A DNA stretch of 38,630 nucleotides from Candidatus Doudnabacteria bacterium CG10_big_fil_rev_8_21_14_0_10_41_10 (GCA_002773695.1 PFAJ01000064.1:2017-40646), one strand, 5' to 3'; positions 7,657 to 16,930 are shown, counted from the stretch's first letter. The notes: generated by a model from the sequence alone, not told the origin. Program-made: numbers and translations.

Positions 7657-8098
7657 ATTTACCTTTTTTGTCATTCTGAACTAAATTCAGAATCTTCGCT
7701 TTAAAGCTTAGATCCTGATTGCCATCAGGATGACTTGGATGCTTCCTCGGCAGGGCTTATCTCTCGACTCCACTCGAGACGAGATTTGCCTGCTTTCACA
7801 GGGATTATTCAAATGTATAGATATTATATCAGGAAAAAAAAATGTGTCAAATGTATAAAATTCCACAAGGGTCCCCTGTGGAATGTATGTTTTTGTTTCT
7901 GCCGAGGAAGGATGCTTTAAGCCCGCCAAAAACTGACTACTTCCGAGCTTTGAATTATTACAAATGTCAAATTTTACCCCTTCTCCCGAGTGAGAAAGGG
8001 TTGGGGGTGAGGTAACTGACATAATTTAAAACCACGCGTGTAACCTCATCTATCCGCCTGAAGCGGACCCTTTCTCACTGATGGAAAAAAATCTTGAA

Positions 8099-9196
8099 TT
8101 ATTCGAGGTATTTTGCCCGATTATCCTTGTGTCCCTCTAGCGTTTCTGCAAAATACATAGTTCCGTCAAGCGAGCTAAGAAAAAATAAATAGTTCGATTC
8201 TTTTGGATCAATAACCGCGTCGATCGAATCAAGCGAGGGACTGGAAATTGGCCCTGGAGGCAAGCCTCGATATTTATATGTGTTATATGGCGAATCGACC
8301 TCTAATTCGGCAAACGTTGCCCGACTATTACCACTTTGAGTAATATATGTCACGGTCGCGTCAGACTCAAGCGCCATGCCAATAGCCATTCGGTTTTCAA
8401 ACACTCCCGCCACCAATCGTCGTTCCTCCTGCAACTGCTTTTTATCCGCGTCACTCAAAGAAGTCCCTTTTTTGACATTTCTCCCTACTTCCTTTTCAAC
8501 AATCGAGGCCAATATTAAAACCTCATACAAACTCTTTCCTTTTCTCGCCAGGTCTTTTTGGAAATCACCGTCAAACTTACGGCCGAAGTTTTCAAGCATT
8601 TTTGAAATTACCGAGGTCGCCGCTTCGCCTTTTTTAAAGTTATAAGTATCTGGAAACAAATAACCTTCTAAACTGGCGGCGCCTGGGACTCCGTATAAAA
8701 AATCAAAATCGGAAAAATTTTGCGCTTTGGCAGTGGCGATAAATTCTGCCACGCTTACAACTCCGTTCTGTTCCAGTCGCTCGGCAATTTGTTGCAAGGT
8801 TACGCCTTCCGGAAAAGTTATGGCGATTTCGTCTGCCAATCCTCTCCCCCGAGTCAACTGTTCGGCAATTTCTTTTATGTTCATATTACTGTCCAATTTA
8901 AAAGAACCTGCTTGCACCTGATCGGAAAAAGATTTCCAAACAATATAGACCCGGAATACAAACGCCGAGCTGATAAGCCCTTCATCCTTCAGTTGCTCCC
9001 CGACCGATCGCACGCTTTTTCCTTTTTCAATGTTGAAAACTTGTTCCCGCGACTCAAACGTCAGCGGTTTATTTATTTTAAAATTGGCGTAAACCAAAAA
9101 CGCTGCCCCAAATAAAACCACGACTACCAACGCTAAAACAATAGTGCGGGTAATTAGATGGTTTGAATTGGTTCTTTTTACGCTAAAATCTCTCAT
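8099..9196 (-). CDS. mltG: Endolytic transglycosylase MltG (YceG-like)
   Basis: N-terminal TM; EGYLFPDTYNF, LASIVEKEVGR, RLVAGVFENRMAIGMALESDATVTY, YNTYKYRGLPPGPISSPSLDSIDAVIDP. Confidence 0.94.
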   Translation of the reverse strand: MRDFSVKRTNSNHLITRTIVLALVVVVLFGAAFLVYANFKINKPLTFESREQVFNIEKGKSVRSVGEQLKDEGLISSAFVFRVYIVWKSFSDQVQAGSFKLDSNMNIKEIAEQLTRGRGLADEIAITFPEGVTLQQIAERLEQNGVVSVAEFIATAKAQNFSDFDFLYGVPGAASLEGYLFPDTYNFKKGEAATSVISKMLENFGRKFDGDFQKDLARKGKSLYEVLILASIVEKEVGRNVKKGTSLSDADKKQLQEERRLVAGVFENRMAIGMALESDATVTYITQSGNSRATFAELEVDSPYNTYKYRGLPPGPISSPSLDSIDAVIDPKESNYLFFLSSLDGTMYFAETLEGHKDNRAKYLE

Positions 9197-9206
9197 AATT
9201 CAGAAT

Positions 9207-9345
9207 CTAGAATTTTGAATCCCAAATCAAAAATTTTGTTTTCTTAATCAACCCGTGGGTTAAATTACTTATTTCCACTGTCCGTGCTGCCAGGCCTTTA
9301 AATCGGTAAATGATTTTATTTTTGGTTTTGCTTCATATTCTAGAT
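9207..9345 (-). pseudogene. Remnant of a four-helix bundle (S23/IVP-like) protein gene with internal deletion
   Basis: Minus strand encodes EAKPKIKSFTDLKAWQHG (typical N-term) then, in another frame, SNLTHGLIKKTKFL (typical C-term). Confidence 0.6.
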
Positions 9346-9360
9346 TCTGGATTCTCTATT

Positions 9361-9975
9361 CTATCCAACAAGCGGCACAAACGAAAATCCGAAAAACATT
9401 CCTTTTTTAAATTTATCCTGTGAAGTCTTTTCAATCATTTCAATAGTGTGCTCGACAGGTATAACCAATCGCCCGCCGATCGCGAGCTGATCTTTCAGCG
9501 CTTTCGGTGCCTGCTCCGCGGCCGCCGAAACCAAAATCCGTTTAAACGGAGCGGATTCTGGTAACCCATCAAATCCGGATTGATTAAATAATTCTACATT
9601 CGAAAAACTATGCTTTTCAAGATTCCCTTTTCCAAACTTGAAAACTTCTTTATTAATCTCCAAAGCGAACACCTTCCCTTTGTCACCAACAATATTTGAT
9701 AACAAGGCAGTAGTCCAGCCGGACCCGAAACCAACATCCAAGACCTCGTCCCCTTTTTGAGCCTGTAATAATTCTAACATAAAAGCCACGGTATAGGGTT
9801 GTGATATGGTTTGCCCTTGCCCAATAGGCAAAGGCTCGTCAATATATGAATTCCGGGAAAATGCTTCCGGGACAAACCATCTCCGGTCAGCCTGCTGAAA
9901 CGCCTCAATTATTTCCAGAGTCTTTAAAACCCCTGATTTTTCTAGATGTAAAATTAACGCTTTTTGGTTTCCCAT
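9361..9975 (-). CDS. pcm: Protein-L-isoaspartate O-methyltransferase family protein
   Basis: RRWFVPEAF..YIDEPLPIGQGQTISQPYTVAFMLELLQ..VLDVGFGSGWTTALLS. Confidence 0.92.
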   Translation of the reverse strand: MGNQKALILHLEKSGVLKTLEIIEAFQQADRRWFVPEAFSRNSYIDEPLPIGQGQTISQPYTVAFMLELLQAQKGDEVLDVGFGSGWTTALLSNIVGDKGKVFALEINKEVFKFGKGNLEKHSFSNVELFNQSGFDGLPESAPFKRILVSAAAEQAPKALKDQLAIGGRLVIPVEHTIEMIEKTSQDKFKKGMFFGFSFVPLVG

Positions 9976-10108
9976 ATCATTATTTTAACAAAAAAAATCC
10001 CTTCGGGAAACTACCGCGCTTGTCATAGCTATCCGCAGCAGACGGAAAGACAATCCAAGGTACTTTGGAATCGCGGGAAGATTAGCGCCCTCGCGATGAC
10101 AAAAAACT

Positions 10109-10144
10109 AAAAACACCCAGGATACAAATCCGAGTGTTTTTTTA
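10109..10144 (-). terminator. Terminator after the MscS-like gene
   Basis: AACACTCGGATTTGTATCCTGGGTGTTTTT on the minus strand. Confidence 0.65.
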
Positions 10145-10169
10145 CAGGGATTAATCTCTATAAGATCGA

Positions 10170-10853
10170 TTATTCATGCAGATCTTTTGACCAACGGTCT
10201 AACGCGTGTTTCGCGTGCTCCCTACCACCCAAACCGAAAGCAATACCGCCAGCGATGGCAAGCATTGCGACAACCGCCCGGAATAAATCTTGCAAGAATG
10301 TCGTAGCAACTCCAAGTTGAGATAAAACTGCCAAGAATGTAAAAATCAAGACAGCCCAACGGGCGATTTCCGCGATACCATCGTGCCCACCAACTTTGGT
10401 AGCTTTCACCGAATGCAACACCACGTCATGCAAAAAGTTGGCGGCAACTACCCCAATAACCATGATGGCGGCGGCTACTACAACATCCGCGAAATAAGGT
10501 AAAACACTTTGGTACAAAAATTCACCTACCTGATTGAGGCCCAAGATGTCAGCGGCAGCCACAAAAACAGTTACGATAAAGAACCATTTAATCAACCAGT
10601 CTCCAAAACCGGACACAGACAACTTTTTACCCATTCTATCTCCCAAGCTCCCCATTCCCAGTTTACTTGCTAATTCATCCACTCGAAGAATATCCAGGAT
10701 CTTTCGAACTAACCTTCCAAGCAATATGGCAACTGCCCAACCAAAAATCAAAACCAGCAAAGCGACAACCAAGACTGGCAAGAAAGAAATAACCTGGTCG
10801 TACAAGTTGTTAAGTGATCCGGTTACCACTTGTCCCACACTTTCATTTTCCAC
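10170..10853 (-). CDS. Mechanosensitive channel-like membrane protein (MscS TM-helix repeat)
   Basis: Hydrophobic repeats FLPVLVVALLVLIFGWAVAILLGRLVRKIL and AMLAIAGGIAFGLGGREHAKHAL. Confidence 0.82.
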   Translation of the reverse strand: MENESVGQVVTGSLNNLYDQVISFLPVLVVALLVLIFGWAVAILLGRLVRKILDILRVDELASKLGMGSLGDRMGKKLSVSGFGDWLIKWFFIVTVFVAAADILGLNQVGEFLYQSVLPYFADVVVAAAIMVIGVVAANFLHDVVLHSVKATKVGGHDGIAEIARWAVLIFTFLAVLSQLGVATTFLQDLFRAVVAMLAIAGGIAFGLGGREHAKHALDRWSKDLHE

Positions 10854-10983
10854 TTAAATCCACCCCCTTTCATAATAAATTTAAGGTTTAAAAATCAAAA
10901 TATAAAATCTTTTAGTCAACAAATGTCACCTTCTTGACTAATTATAAATTTTTACATTTTAATTTTTACACTTTGCATTTAAT

Positions 10984-11466
10984 TTATTCCCCCATAACCG
11001 TTACTATAATATTTCTTTTTCTACCACCATCTGTTTCCACAAAAAAAATGCTTTGACGATATCCCAAAAGCATTTTTTTATCAGCCACCGGTACTGTTTC
11101 AGACGCGCCTAACAGAAAAGCCTTCACATGAGCGTGGCCGTTACTGCGCTCTCCCGACTGAATCTCTGTCCGAATTTCAAAAAAATCATGAGCATAGTTG
11201 CTTTCCAAAGGAGCCATACGATACATCACCTTCATCAGATCTTGCAAAAGCAACGGCTCGTAATGATTAATCCGAACCGCCGCGGTAGTGTGGGTACTAA
11301 AAACAGTCACCATTCCCTGGCTAATTTTAGAGCTTTTTAATACCTCCTCAACCTGCTTTGTGACATCAACGATTTCAAACTGTTTTGTGGTTTTCAGTTC
11401 TATTTTTTTTTGAAAAAGACCCATTTTTTTGTTTAATTTTTGCGTTTTTTTTGAGTTTCGAAGCAT
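10984..11466 (-). CDS. yjbQ: YjbQ family protein (UPF0047)
   Basis: QGMVTVFSTHTTAAVRINHYEPLLLQDL..SNGHAHVKAFLLGASETVPV..LGYRQSIFFVETDGGRKRNIIVTVMG. Confidence 0.92.
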   Translation of the reverse strand: MLRNSKKTQKLNKKMGLFQKKIELKTTKQFEIVDVTKQVEEVLKSSKISQGMVTVFSTHTTAAVRINHYEPLLLQDLMKVMYRMAPLESNYAHDFFEIRTEIQSGERSNGHAHVKAFLLGASETVPVADKKMLLGYRQSIFFVETDGGRKRNIIVTVMGE

Positions 11467-11539
11467 TTTTATTTACCTCGTAATTATATCATAGATATCC
11501 ACAGTCAACAAATTCATACAATTCGCTTTCCTGTCATTC

Positions 11540-11775
11540 CGGATTTTACGACCTTCAATTACTAAACTCTCTGAAAACTCCCTAGTGTCATTGCGAGGAT
11601 CTTTAGCGACGAAGCAATCTGAATATTATCGTTCGAGCGACTTGTCCGCCTAGGGAGGAAGTCGAGAACAACGTTGATTTATTTTCTCGACTCGGCTAGC
11701 GCCTCACTCGAAGGATATTAACGACGCCTCAAACTCCTCACAATGACATGAAATTGGAGTTTCGTAATTCTATAG
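11540..11775. repeat. Composite dispersed repeat block, inverse orientation of ~2525-2930
   Basis: GTGTCATTGCGAGGA..GCAATCTGAATATTATCGTTCGAGCGACTTGTCCGCCTAGGGAGGAAGTCGAGAAC..TTCTCGACTCGGCTAGCGCCTCACTCGAAGGATATTA..CAATGACATGAAATTGGAGTTTCGTAATT. Confidence 0.8.
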
Positions 11776-11983
11776 TACGAAGTCAGCTTGTGCGGACCTA
11801 AGGGAAATCTTAAATCTAGAACCTGAATCCCGAATTCAGTTTTGGATGACAAATAAAATTTTCAGTTCTCAATTTACAATTTCTAATGAATTTTCAATTA
11901 GTCAATTTTCAAACTAATTATAAATTGTATCATTAAAAATTTAATGAAAATTAAAAATTGGAAATTGAAAATTATTTCTCAAC

Positions 11984-12088
11984 TTGTATGTTTAATTGTT
12001 TAATTATTATAATTTTGTCATTCCGAGCGAAGTCGAGGAACCTCTCTCCCTCTAATTAAGGGATCCCTCCATTTCAGTCGGGATGACA
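11984..12088. repeat. 105-bp exact duplication, copy 2
   Basis: Identical by eye to 6982-7086. Confidence 0.93.
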
Positions 12089-12105
12089 AAATTGGAGGGG
12101 AAATT

Positions 12106-12684
12106 TTAAAATAGCAACTCCAAAATACTAATCCCAAACAATACCAGCAGTGATAGGCTAACCAACATCCCGATAGAATTTATCAATAAAAATTTTTTCC
12201 AAGGAATATCTGAAAGTCCAATAGTAATATTTAAATAATCATAAGGTAAAAAAGGTATAAAATAAGCGACCCAAAAAAATGTTTGCCTGCGTTTTACCAT
12301 TTCTTGAAATTCTTTAATTTTGGATGCCTTTATAAAAAGCAAAAAAAATCTTGACCCCCAAATTCGCGCGATCCAAAAAGTTACGTTAGCGCCAAAGACG
12401 TTTCCGATATAAACAATTAGAATCCCCCAAAATTTCCCGTACAAAAAACCGCCGACTGCCGCCGATACTCCGCCGGGAAAGGGGGCGATAAGTGTGTCAA
12501 AAAAAGAAACGATAGCTAAAACTACCGGCCCCCAAAACCCAAATTCGGAAACTTTTCGTTCCAGCGCCTCGCGGTTGAAAAATACTCCGAAACTATCCCC
12601 TATAAAATAAAACAACAAAGTCACGCCGGCTATTATTCCGAGTAAAATCAACTCATGGGAATATTTTTTTAGCAATGCGTTCAT
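12106..12684 (-). CDS. VTT-domain (DedA/TVP38-like) membrane protein
   Basis: FPGGVSAAVGGFLYGKFWGILIVYIGNVFGANVTFWIAR and FIPFLPYDYLNITIGLSDIPWKKFL. Confidence 0.87.
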   Translation of the reverse strand: MNALLKKYSHELILLGIIAGVTLLFYFIGDSFGVFFNREALERKVSEFGFWGPVVLAIVSFFDTLIAPFPGGVSAAVGGFLYGKFWGILIVYIGNVFGANVTFWIARIWGSRFFLLFIKASKIKEFQEMVKRRQTFFWVAYFIPFLPYDYLNITIGLSDIPWKKFLLINSIGMLVSLSLLVLFGISILELLF

Positions 12685-13112
12685 GCGATCTTACTTGCTA
12701 ATAAATTCAAACCTGTTTCCTCGTCTTTTTCCCTTTCAATTTTTTTATCAAGCTTTTGCAGATGAATCTCACATGTGCCGAAAACTACCATCCTAAAAAC
12801 ATGTCCACCGATTGTACTGTAGTCAGTACGACCAAAGGTTCCGTGCATATGAACTGCTGGTTCCTCCCCAAGCAAAGAAATATTACCGGTGAGATTGATA
12901 ATCTCTAAATCTTCGTTAAAGTCTTTTTTGATATATTCTTTTTTTTCTAAATCATAATACGACAACTGTACGCTTGAACACGCACCAAGACCGGTAAAAG
13001 TTGCCCCTGAAAGATTTTGCTTTTTTGTAAAATCAACAATCCCACCCATCACTTCTTCCCTCCGATCAAACCGTAGCAGGAAATTATTTTGTTCTTGAAT
13101 AATAATTTTCAT
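12681..13112 (-). CDS. PPC domain (DUF296) DNA-binding-like protein
   Basis: FLLRFDRREEVMGGIVDFTKKQNLSGATFTGLGACSSVQLSYYDLEKKEY..VHMHGTFGR..GGHVFRMVVFGTCEIHL. Confidence 0.88.
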   Translation of the reverse strand: MKIIIQEQNNFLLRFDRREEVMGGIVDFTKKQNLSGATFTGLGACSSVQLSYYDLEKKEYIKKDFNEDLEIINLTGNISLLGEEPAVHMHGTFGRTDYSTIGGHVFRMVVFGTCEIHLQKLDKKIEREKDEETGLNLLASKIA

Positions 13113-13343
13113 TTGAATTCTTCCCCTCCTTATGCTGAATATCCGCTTCTATCTCTCTTGTTATTCCCGTCCGCCAACCACGGCCGGCCGAAAAATCTAG
13201 GATCTGTATCCCCGATCGAGTCGGGGATGACAAAAGTAAATTCCCTATTCTTTCCTTTCATTCCCGCGAAAGCGAAAATCTAAAGGTTTCAATTTATTCC
13301 CCTCTCCCCTTGCGGAAGATGAAAATTTAATCCCCAAACTACA

Positions 13344-13736
13344 TTAGGCCATCGCTTTAAAAAACTCTTGTGGCTGCTTTCCGGCTGCCTCTTTATCCAT
13401 CGGGCAAATGTCGGTTTTTTCCTCATTTAAAATTTTTGACACAGTCTTTTTAAAACTATATTTAACTCCCGCTTTTTTCAAAATATCTTCCGCTTCTTTA
13501 CTCCCTACCAAACTGTTTACTTCGGAAACCCCCGCGTAAACAAAAAGCAGCGCCGCCGCCCGACCGACTAGTTTATCGTAAGCGACCGCGTCTTTCATCT
13601 GGTCTTTATGTTTTTTTATGCAATCAACAAGTGGGGCTAACTTTTCATCGTTTGACTGGTACAAAATTCGCCCATCTTTTATTACGCAAAGAGAACCTCC
13701 AGCCTCTAAAAAATCGATGCGGTTTTCCTTATTCAT
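13344..13736 (-). CDS. DUF1893 family protein
   Basis: SLCVIKDGRILYQSNDEKLAPLVDCIKKH..AVAYDKLVGRAAALLFVYAGV. Confidence 0.8.
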   Translation of the reverse strand: MNKENRIDFLEAGGSLCVIKDGRILYQSNDEKLAPLVDCIKKHKDQMKDAVAYDKLVGRAAALLFVYAGVSEVNSLVGSKEAEDILKKAGVKYSFKKTVSKILNEEKTDICPMDKEAAGKQPQEFFKAMA

Positions 13737-14286
13737 AAGTTTCTATATCATTTCGCAAATAATTCCTAGCAACTGAAACCAGCATAGGGACGACCGCCAG
13801 CTGTATCAATATTCCCGGCCAACCGAGTTTTACTACACGAATTATTTGATCGAAAAATCCTGAGCTCCCCAAAACCATTACAGTCGAGCCCAATACTACT
13901 CGACCCAAAACCATGGCGAGCACCAAAGCGAAAATTAGATTCAATTTTAACTTTTCACGCAGAAGTCCTGCGAAAAACCCATAAGCCGCGACCTCTAGCG
14001 TAATCTGTCCTAAAATCGGCAACACCGGCATCCCGGAAATACTGTAACTTATTAACGGCGTTAAGACTCCAACAACCAGTCCCATGCGCCACCCCATAAG
14101 CAAACCCGCAACCAGCACTATTAGATGCATTGGTAAAAATATATGTCCCGCCAAATTGAACTGGTGAGCAACAAGCGGTAACCCCACTGCGATAGCGGTA
14201 AAAGCAGTTGAAAAAATGATTAAACCAATATCGTTGACCTTTATAACCGGAAGCGTATTATTTTTTATTAAACTTGATATTTGCAT
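13729..14286 (-). CDS. ECF transporter S component-like membrane protein
   Basis: FNLAGHIFLPMHLIVLVAGLLMGWRMGLVVGVLTPLISYSISGMPVLPILGQITLEVAAYGFFAGLL. Confidence 0.78.
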   Translation of the reverse strand: MQISSLIKNNTLPVIKVNDIGLIIFSTAFTAIAVGLPLVAHQFNLAGHIFLPMHLIVLVAGLLMGWRMGLVVGVLTPLISYSISGMPVLPILGQITLEVAAYGFFAGLLREKLKLNLIFALVLAMVLGRVVLGSTVMVLGSSGFFDQIIRVVKLGWPGILIQLAVVPMLVSVARNYLRNDIETYE

Positions 14287-14413
14287 ATTTGCCTTCTGTC
14301 ATCCTGAACTCGATTCAGGATCTTCATGCACACCCGAGGATCGATATTCTTCTAGAATGACTCTAATTAAAGATAAAATTATTTCTTTTTAATTATACCT
14401 ATTTTTTGGAAAT

Positions 14414-14450
14414 AAAAAAAGCGCTGGTATTACTACCGAGCGCGAAAAAA
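14414..14450 (-). terminator. Terminator after the small zinc-ribbon-like gene
   Basis: GCGCTCGGTAGTAATACCAGCGCTTTTTTT on the minus strand. Confidence 0.8.
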
Positions 14451-14469
14451 CTAATCTCCCGACGGTTCC

Positions 14470-14688
14470 TCAAACCGTGTCACTCGTCCGGCTCCAAGGA
14501 CCGGCCGCGGAAACTTTTTCGAGAAAGCAGTTCATGCACTTTCTCCAGACGCCCCAGCTTCCAGGATCGATTTCTTCATTGCACTCGGGACAAAAAACCT
14601 GCCCCGAAAAATCGTTCGATTTAGACCAGGGAGCCGTTCCCACAAAAAATCCCGATCGGTTCCCGTTAAGCTCTGTAAGTTGCCTCAT
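14470..14688 (-). CDS. Small protein with CPEC..CMNC zinc-ribbon-like motif
   Basis: 72 aa, FCPECNEEIDPGSWGVWRKCMNC; preceded by AAAGGGAGGATAAT and followed by a terminator. Confidence 0.65.
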   Translation of the reverse strand: MRQLTELNGNRSGFFVGTAPWSKSNDFSGQVFCPECNEEIDPGSWGVWRKCMNCFLEKVSAAGPWSRTSDTV

Positions 14689-14771
14689 ATTATCCTCCCT
14701 TTACTCAGTTTTCCTAACCACCTACGATCTACGCGATCGTAAATGATACAAGAAAACCAAATAAAACAATT

Positions 14772-14803
14772 CCAGCCTCTCGCGAGAGGCTGGGTGGTTT
14801 TTA
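14772..14803. terminator. Hairpin / possible terminator
   Basis: CCAGCCTCTCGCGAGAGGCTGG followed by GTGGTTTTT. Confidence 0.5.
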
Positions 14804-15032
14804 CAGATTCGTTTTCGTTTAACCTAAACCAAGCCTTCGCGTGTGAGGCATTATCATTGACATCATTATTTGTCGGCTTGCTTTACTCATAATTTTTTAC
14901 TTATCCATATTATATATAAACTAAAACTCTTGTCAAATTTTGTACGATGTAAAGTTAACATTCAAGGATAACAAGTGTTAACTAAACATACTGTTGCAGT
15001 ATGCAAATTGCTATAGCCAACGAGCCTGTAAT

Positions 15033-15074
15033 ATTTTAATCATTTTATCACGATCGTGACAAAATGATTAAAAT
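15033..15074. repeat. 42-bp near-perfect palindrome
   Basis: ATTTTAATCATTTTATCACGATCGTGACAAAATGATTAAAAT, one mismatched pair. Confidence 0.92.
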
Positions 15075-15348
15075 TCAACTACTTCCGTCTGAAGACGAAA
15101 GATCGCGTTAAACGTTAAACACTGAAGCGTCCTTCTCGCCCTGTAATCCCGAGCCGTCCTTTGTCATCCCGAACGAAGCCGAGGGATCCCTTGTCCCACT
15201 AATTACTAAAGACAAGCGATTCCTCCGTTACCTCCTCGACTCCGCTCAGAGTCAGGTCGGAATGACAAGGAGAGGAAAGAATCACTCTTGAAAGGATGGT
15301 CTGAAGCCTGGGGTTTGCTCCCAAAAAGGGATATTAAAATTAAACTGA

Positions 15349-15392
15349 AAAATAACGATTCCCGCTTTTTAAAGGGAGAATCGTTATTTTTA
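15349..15392 (-). terminator. Terminator at the glutamine synthetase 3' end
   Basis: AATAACGATTCTCCCTTTAAAAAGCGGGAATCGTTATTTTT. Confidence 0.75.
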
Positions 15393-16511
15393 TTGCTTTA
15401 AATTTCCCCAGCCATATTTATCCGGATCAAAGCCTTGCCCGCATATTGTTTCAATTAGCGCGGTACAAACCTGATATGGATCAAGGTTAGCAGCCGGCCT
15501 GCGATCTTCCAGGTACCCTCGTCCGGCATTTTTAGCGCTTACCGGCACGCGAACGGAAGCCCCGCGGTCAGCCACTCCCCAGCGATATTCGTTTATACTA
15601 CAAGTTTCATGTTTGCCTGTTAATCGCTTGTCGTTGTCCGCGCCGTATATTTTTATATGTTGTTTATGATATTGTCCCAGTCTTTCGCAAGCCTGTTCAA
15701 TAATTTTTATTCCACCTTCCTCCCGCATGGCTTTAGTGGAAAAATTGGTGTGGCACCCAGCGCCGTTCCAGTCACCCGGCATCGGTTTGGGGTCGAGCTT
15801 GGCATAAACCTCATGCTCTTCGCCCAACCTATAAAGGATCCATCGCGCGAGCCACATTTGATCGCTTGCCTCTAAAGGCGACAACGGCCCCACTTGAAAC
15901 TCCCATTGCGCGGGCATAACTTCCGCGTTCACCCCGGAAATAGAAAGCCCGGCTTCCAAACATGCTTTTAAATGTTCCTCGACTATTGGACGTCCATACA
16001 CTTCATCGTACCCTACCCCGCAATAATATCGCCCTTGAGGGTGAGGAAACCCATTCCGTGGCCAACCCAAAGGCCAGTCCTTGCGATATAGCGTATATTC
16101 CTGTTCGTAGCCAAATATCGGCTCTTGCGCGCGATGCTCTTCAAAAACTTTTCTCAACACGGTCCGGGTGTTTGATTCGTGCGGTATCCCGTCAGGATTT
16201 AAAACCTCGCACATTACTAAAATATTTGGTTTTTTATTTATGGAATCAGTAATATAATAAACCGGTTTTAACAGACAATCGCTAAAATTACCTTCTGCCT
16301 GGTCGGTGCTAGACCCGTCGAAACTCCACTTCGGGATATCGTCAAGCTTTGTTATTGGCCCTTCTACAACTTTGGTTTTACTTCGTAATTTCGCGGTTGG
16401 TTTTTTCCCGTCTATCCAAATATATTCCGCGGTAATTTTTTGCTCCGGCATAATTTTGTTTAGCCAATTATTTAATAACCTAAAATGCATGGCATTTCCA
16501 GTATATCCCAC
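15390..16511 (-). CDS. Type II (eukaryotic-type) glutamine synthetase
   Basis: YIWIDGKKPTAKLRSKTKVV..WSFDGSSTDQAEGNFSDCLLKPV..FGYEQEYTLY..GWPRNGFPHPQGRYYCGVG..GDWNGAGCHTNFSTKAMREEGG..DRGASVRVP..GYLEDRRPAANLDPY. Start may be the internal MPEQKITAEY. Confidence 0.95.
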   Translation of the reverse strand: MGYTGNAMHFRLLNNWLNKIMPEQKITAEYIWIDGKKPTAKLRSKTKVVEGPITKLDDIPKWSFDGSSTDQAEGNFSDCLLKPVYYITDSINKKPNILVMCEVLNPDGIPHESNTRTVLRKVFEEHRAQEPIFGYEQEYTLYRKDWPLGWPRNGFPHPQGRYYCGVGYDEVYGRPIVEEHLKACLEAGLSISGVNAEVMPAQWEFQVGPLSPLEASDQMWLARWILYRLGEEHEVYAKLDPKPMPGDWNGAGCHTNFSTKAMREEGGIKIIEQACERLGQYHKQHIKIYGADNDKRLTGKHETCSINEYRWGVADRGASVRVPVSAKNAGRGYLEDRRPAANLDPYQVCTALIETICGQGFDPDKYGWGNLKQ

Positions 16512-16587
16512 CCAAGACGGTCATGCAAAACCAAAATTCCACAAGGCTCCCCTGTGGAATCGCAATGGGTATATTTATTTGCCAGAA

Positions 16588-16735
16588 TTAAATATCAAGT
16601 CCGCTTTTGACCAGTTTTAATAATTCGTTATAAAAACTCTCGTTTCCTCCAACAAAAATCCTGTCAGTTGGGTCTATGCTGACTTGCCCATTAATGTTTG
16701 TAAATTTTCCACCTGCTTCACGGATAATTAAAAAT
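16588..16735 (-). pseudogene. C-terminal remnant of an inositol monophosphatase family gene
   Basis: Minus strand encodes IREAGGKFTNINGQVSIDPTDRIFVGGNESFYNELLKLVKSGLDI*; an in-frame stop lies just upstream and the catalytic N-terminal part is missing. Confidence 0.7.
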
Positions 16736-16910
16736 CTAAGGTGACTCAATTTTTTCCGCTATTTTCTTAATTGCATCCTCATGACGACTGAAGAGGAAAA
16801 GCGGGCAGACCCTATTTACGCCTCAATTTTGTTTTCCCGCCAACGCCATACGGACTAAGGGAATCGTCCAGCCCAACGCTACGGGATGCGCGAAGACCAT
16901 TTTCTATAAA

Positions 16911-16930
16911 TGGCAGGGGGTGTAGGAATC
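16911..16930. repeat. 20-bp duplicate of the tRNA-Trp 3' end
   Basis: TGGCAGGGGGTGTAGGAATC identical to 17098-17117. Confidence 0.9.
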
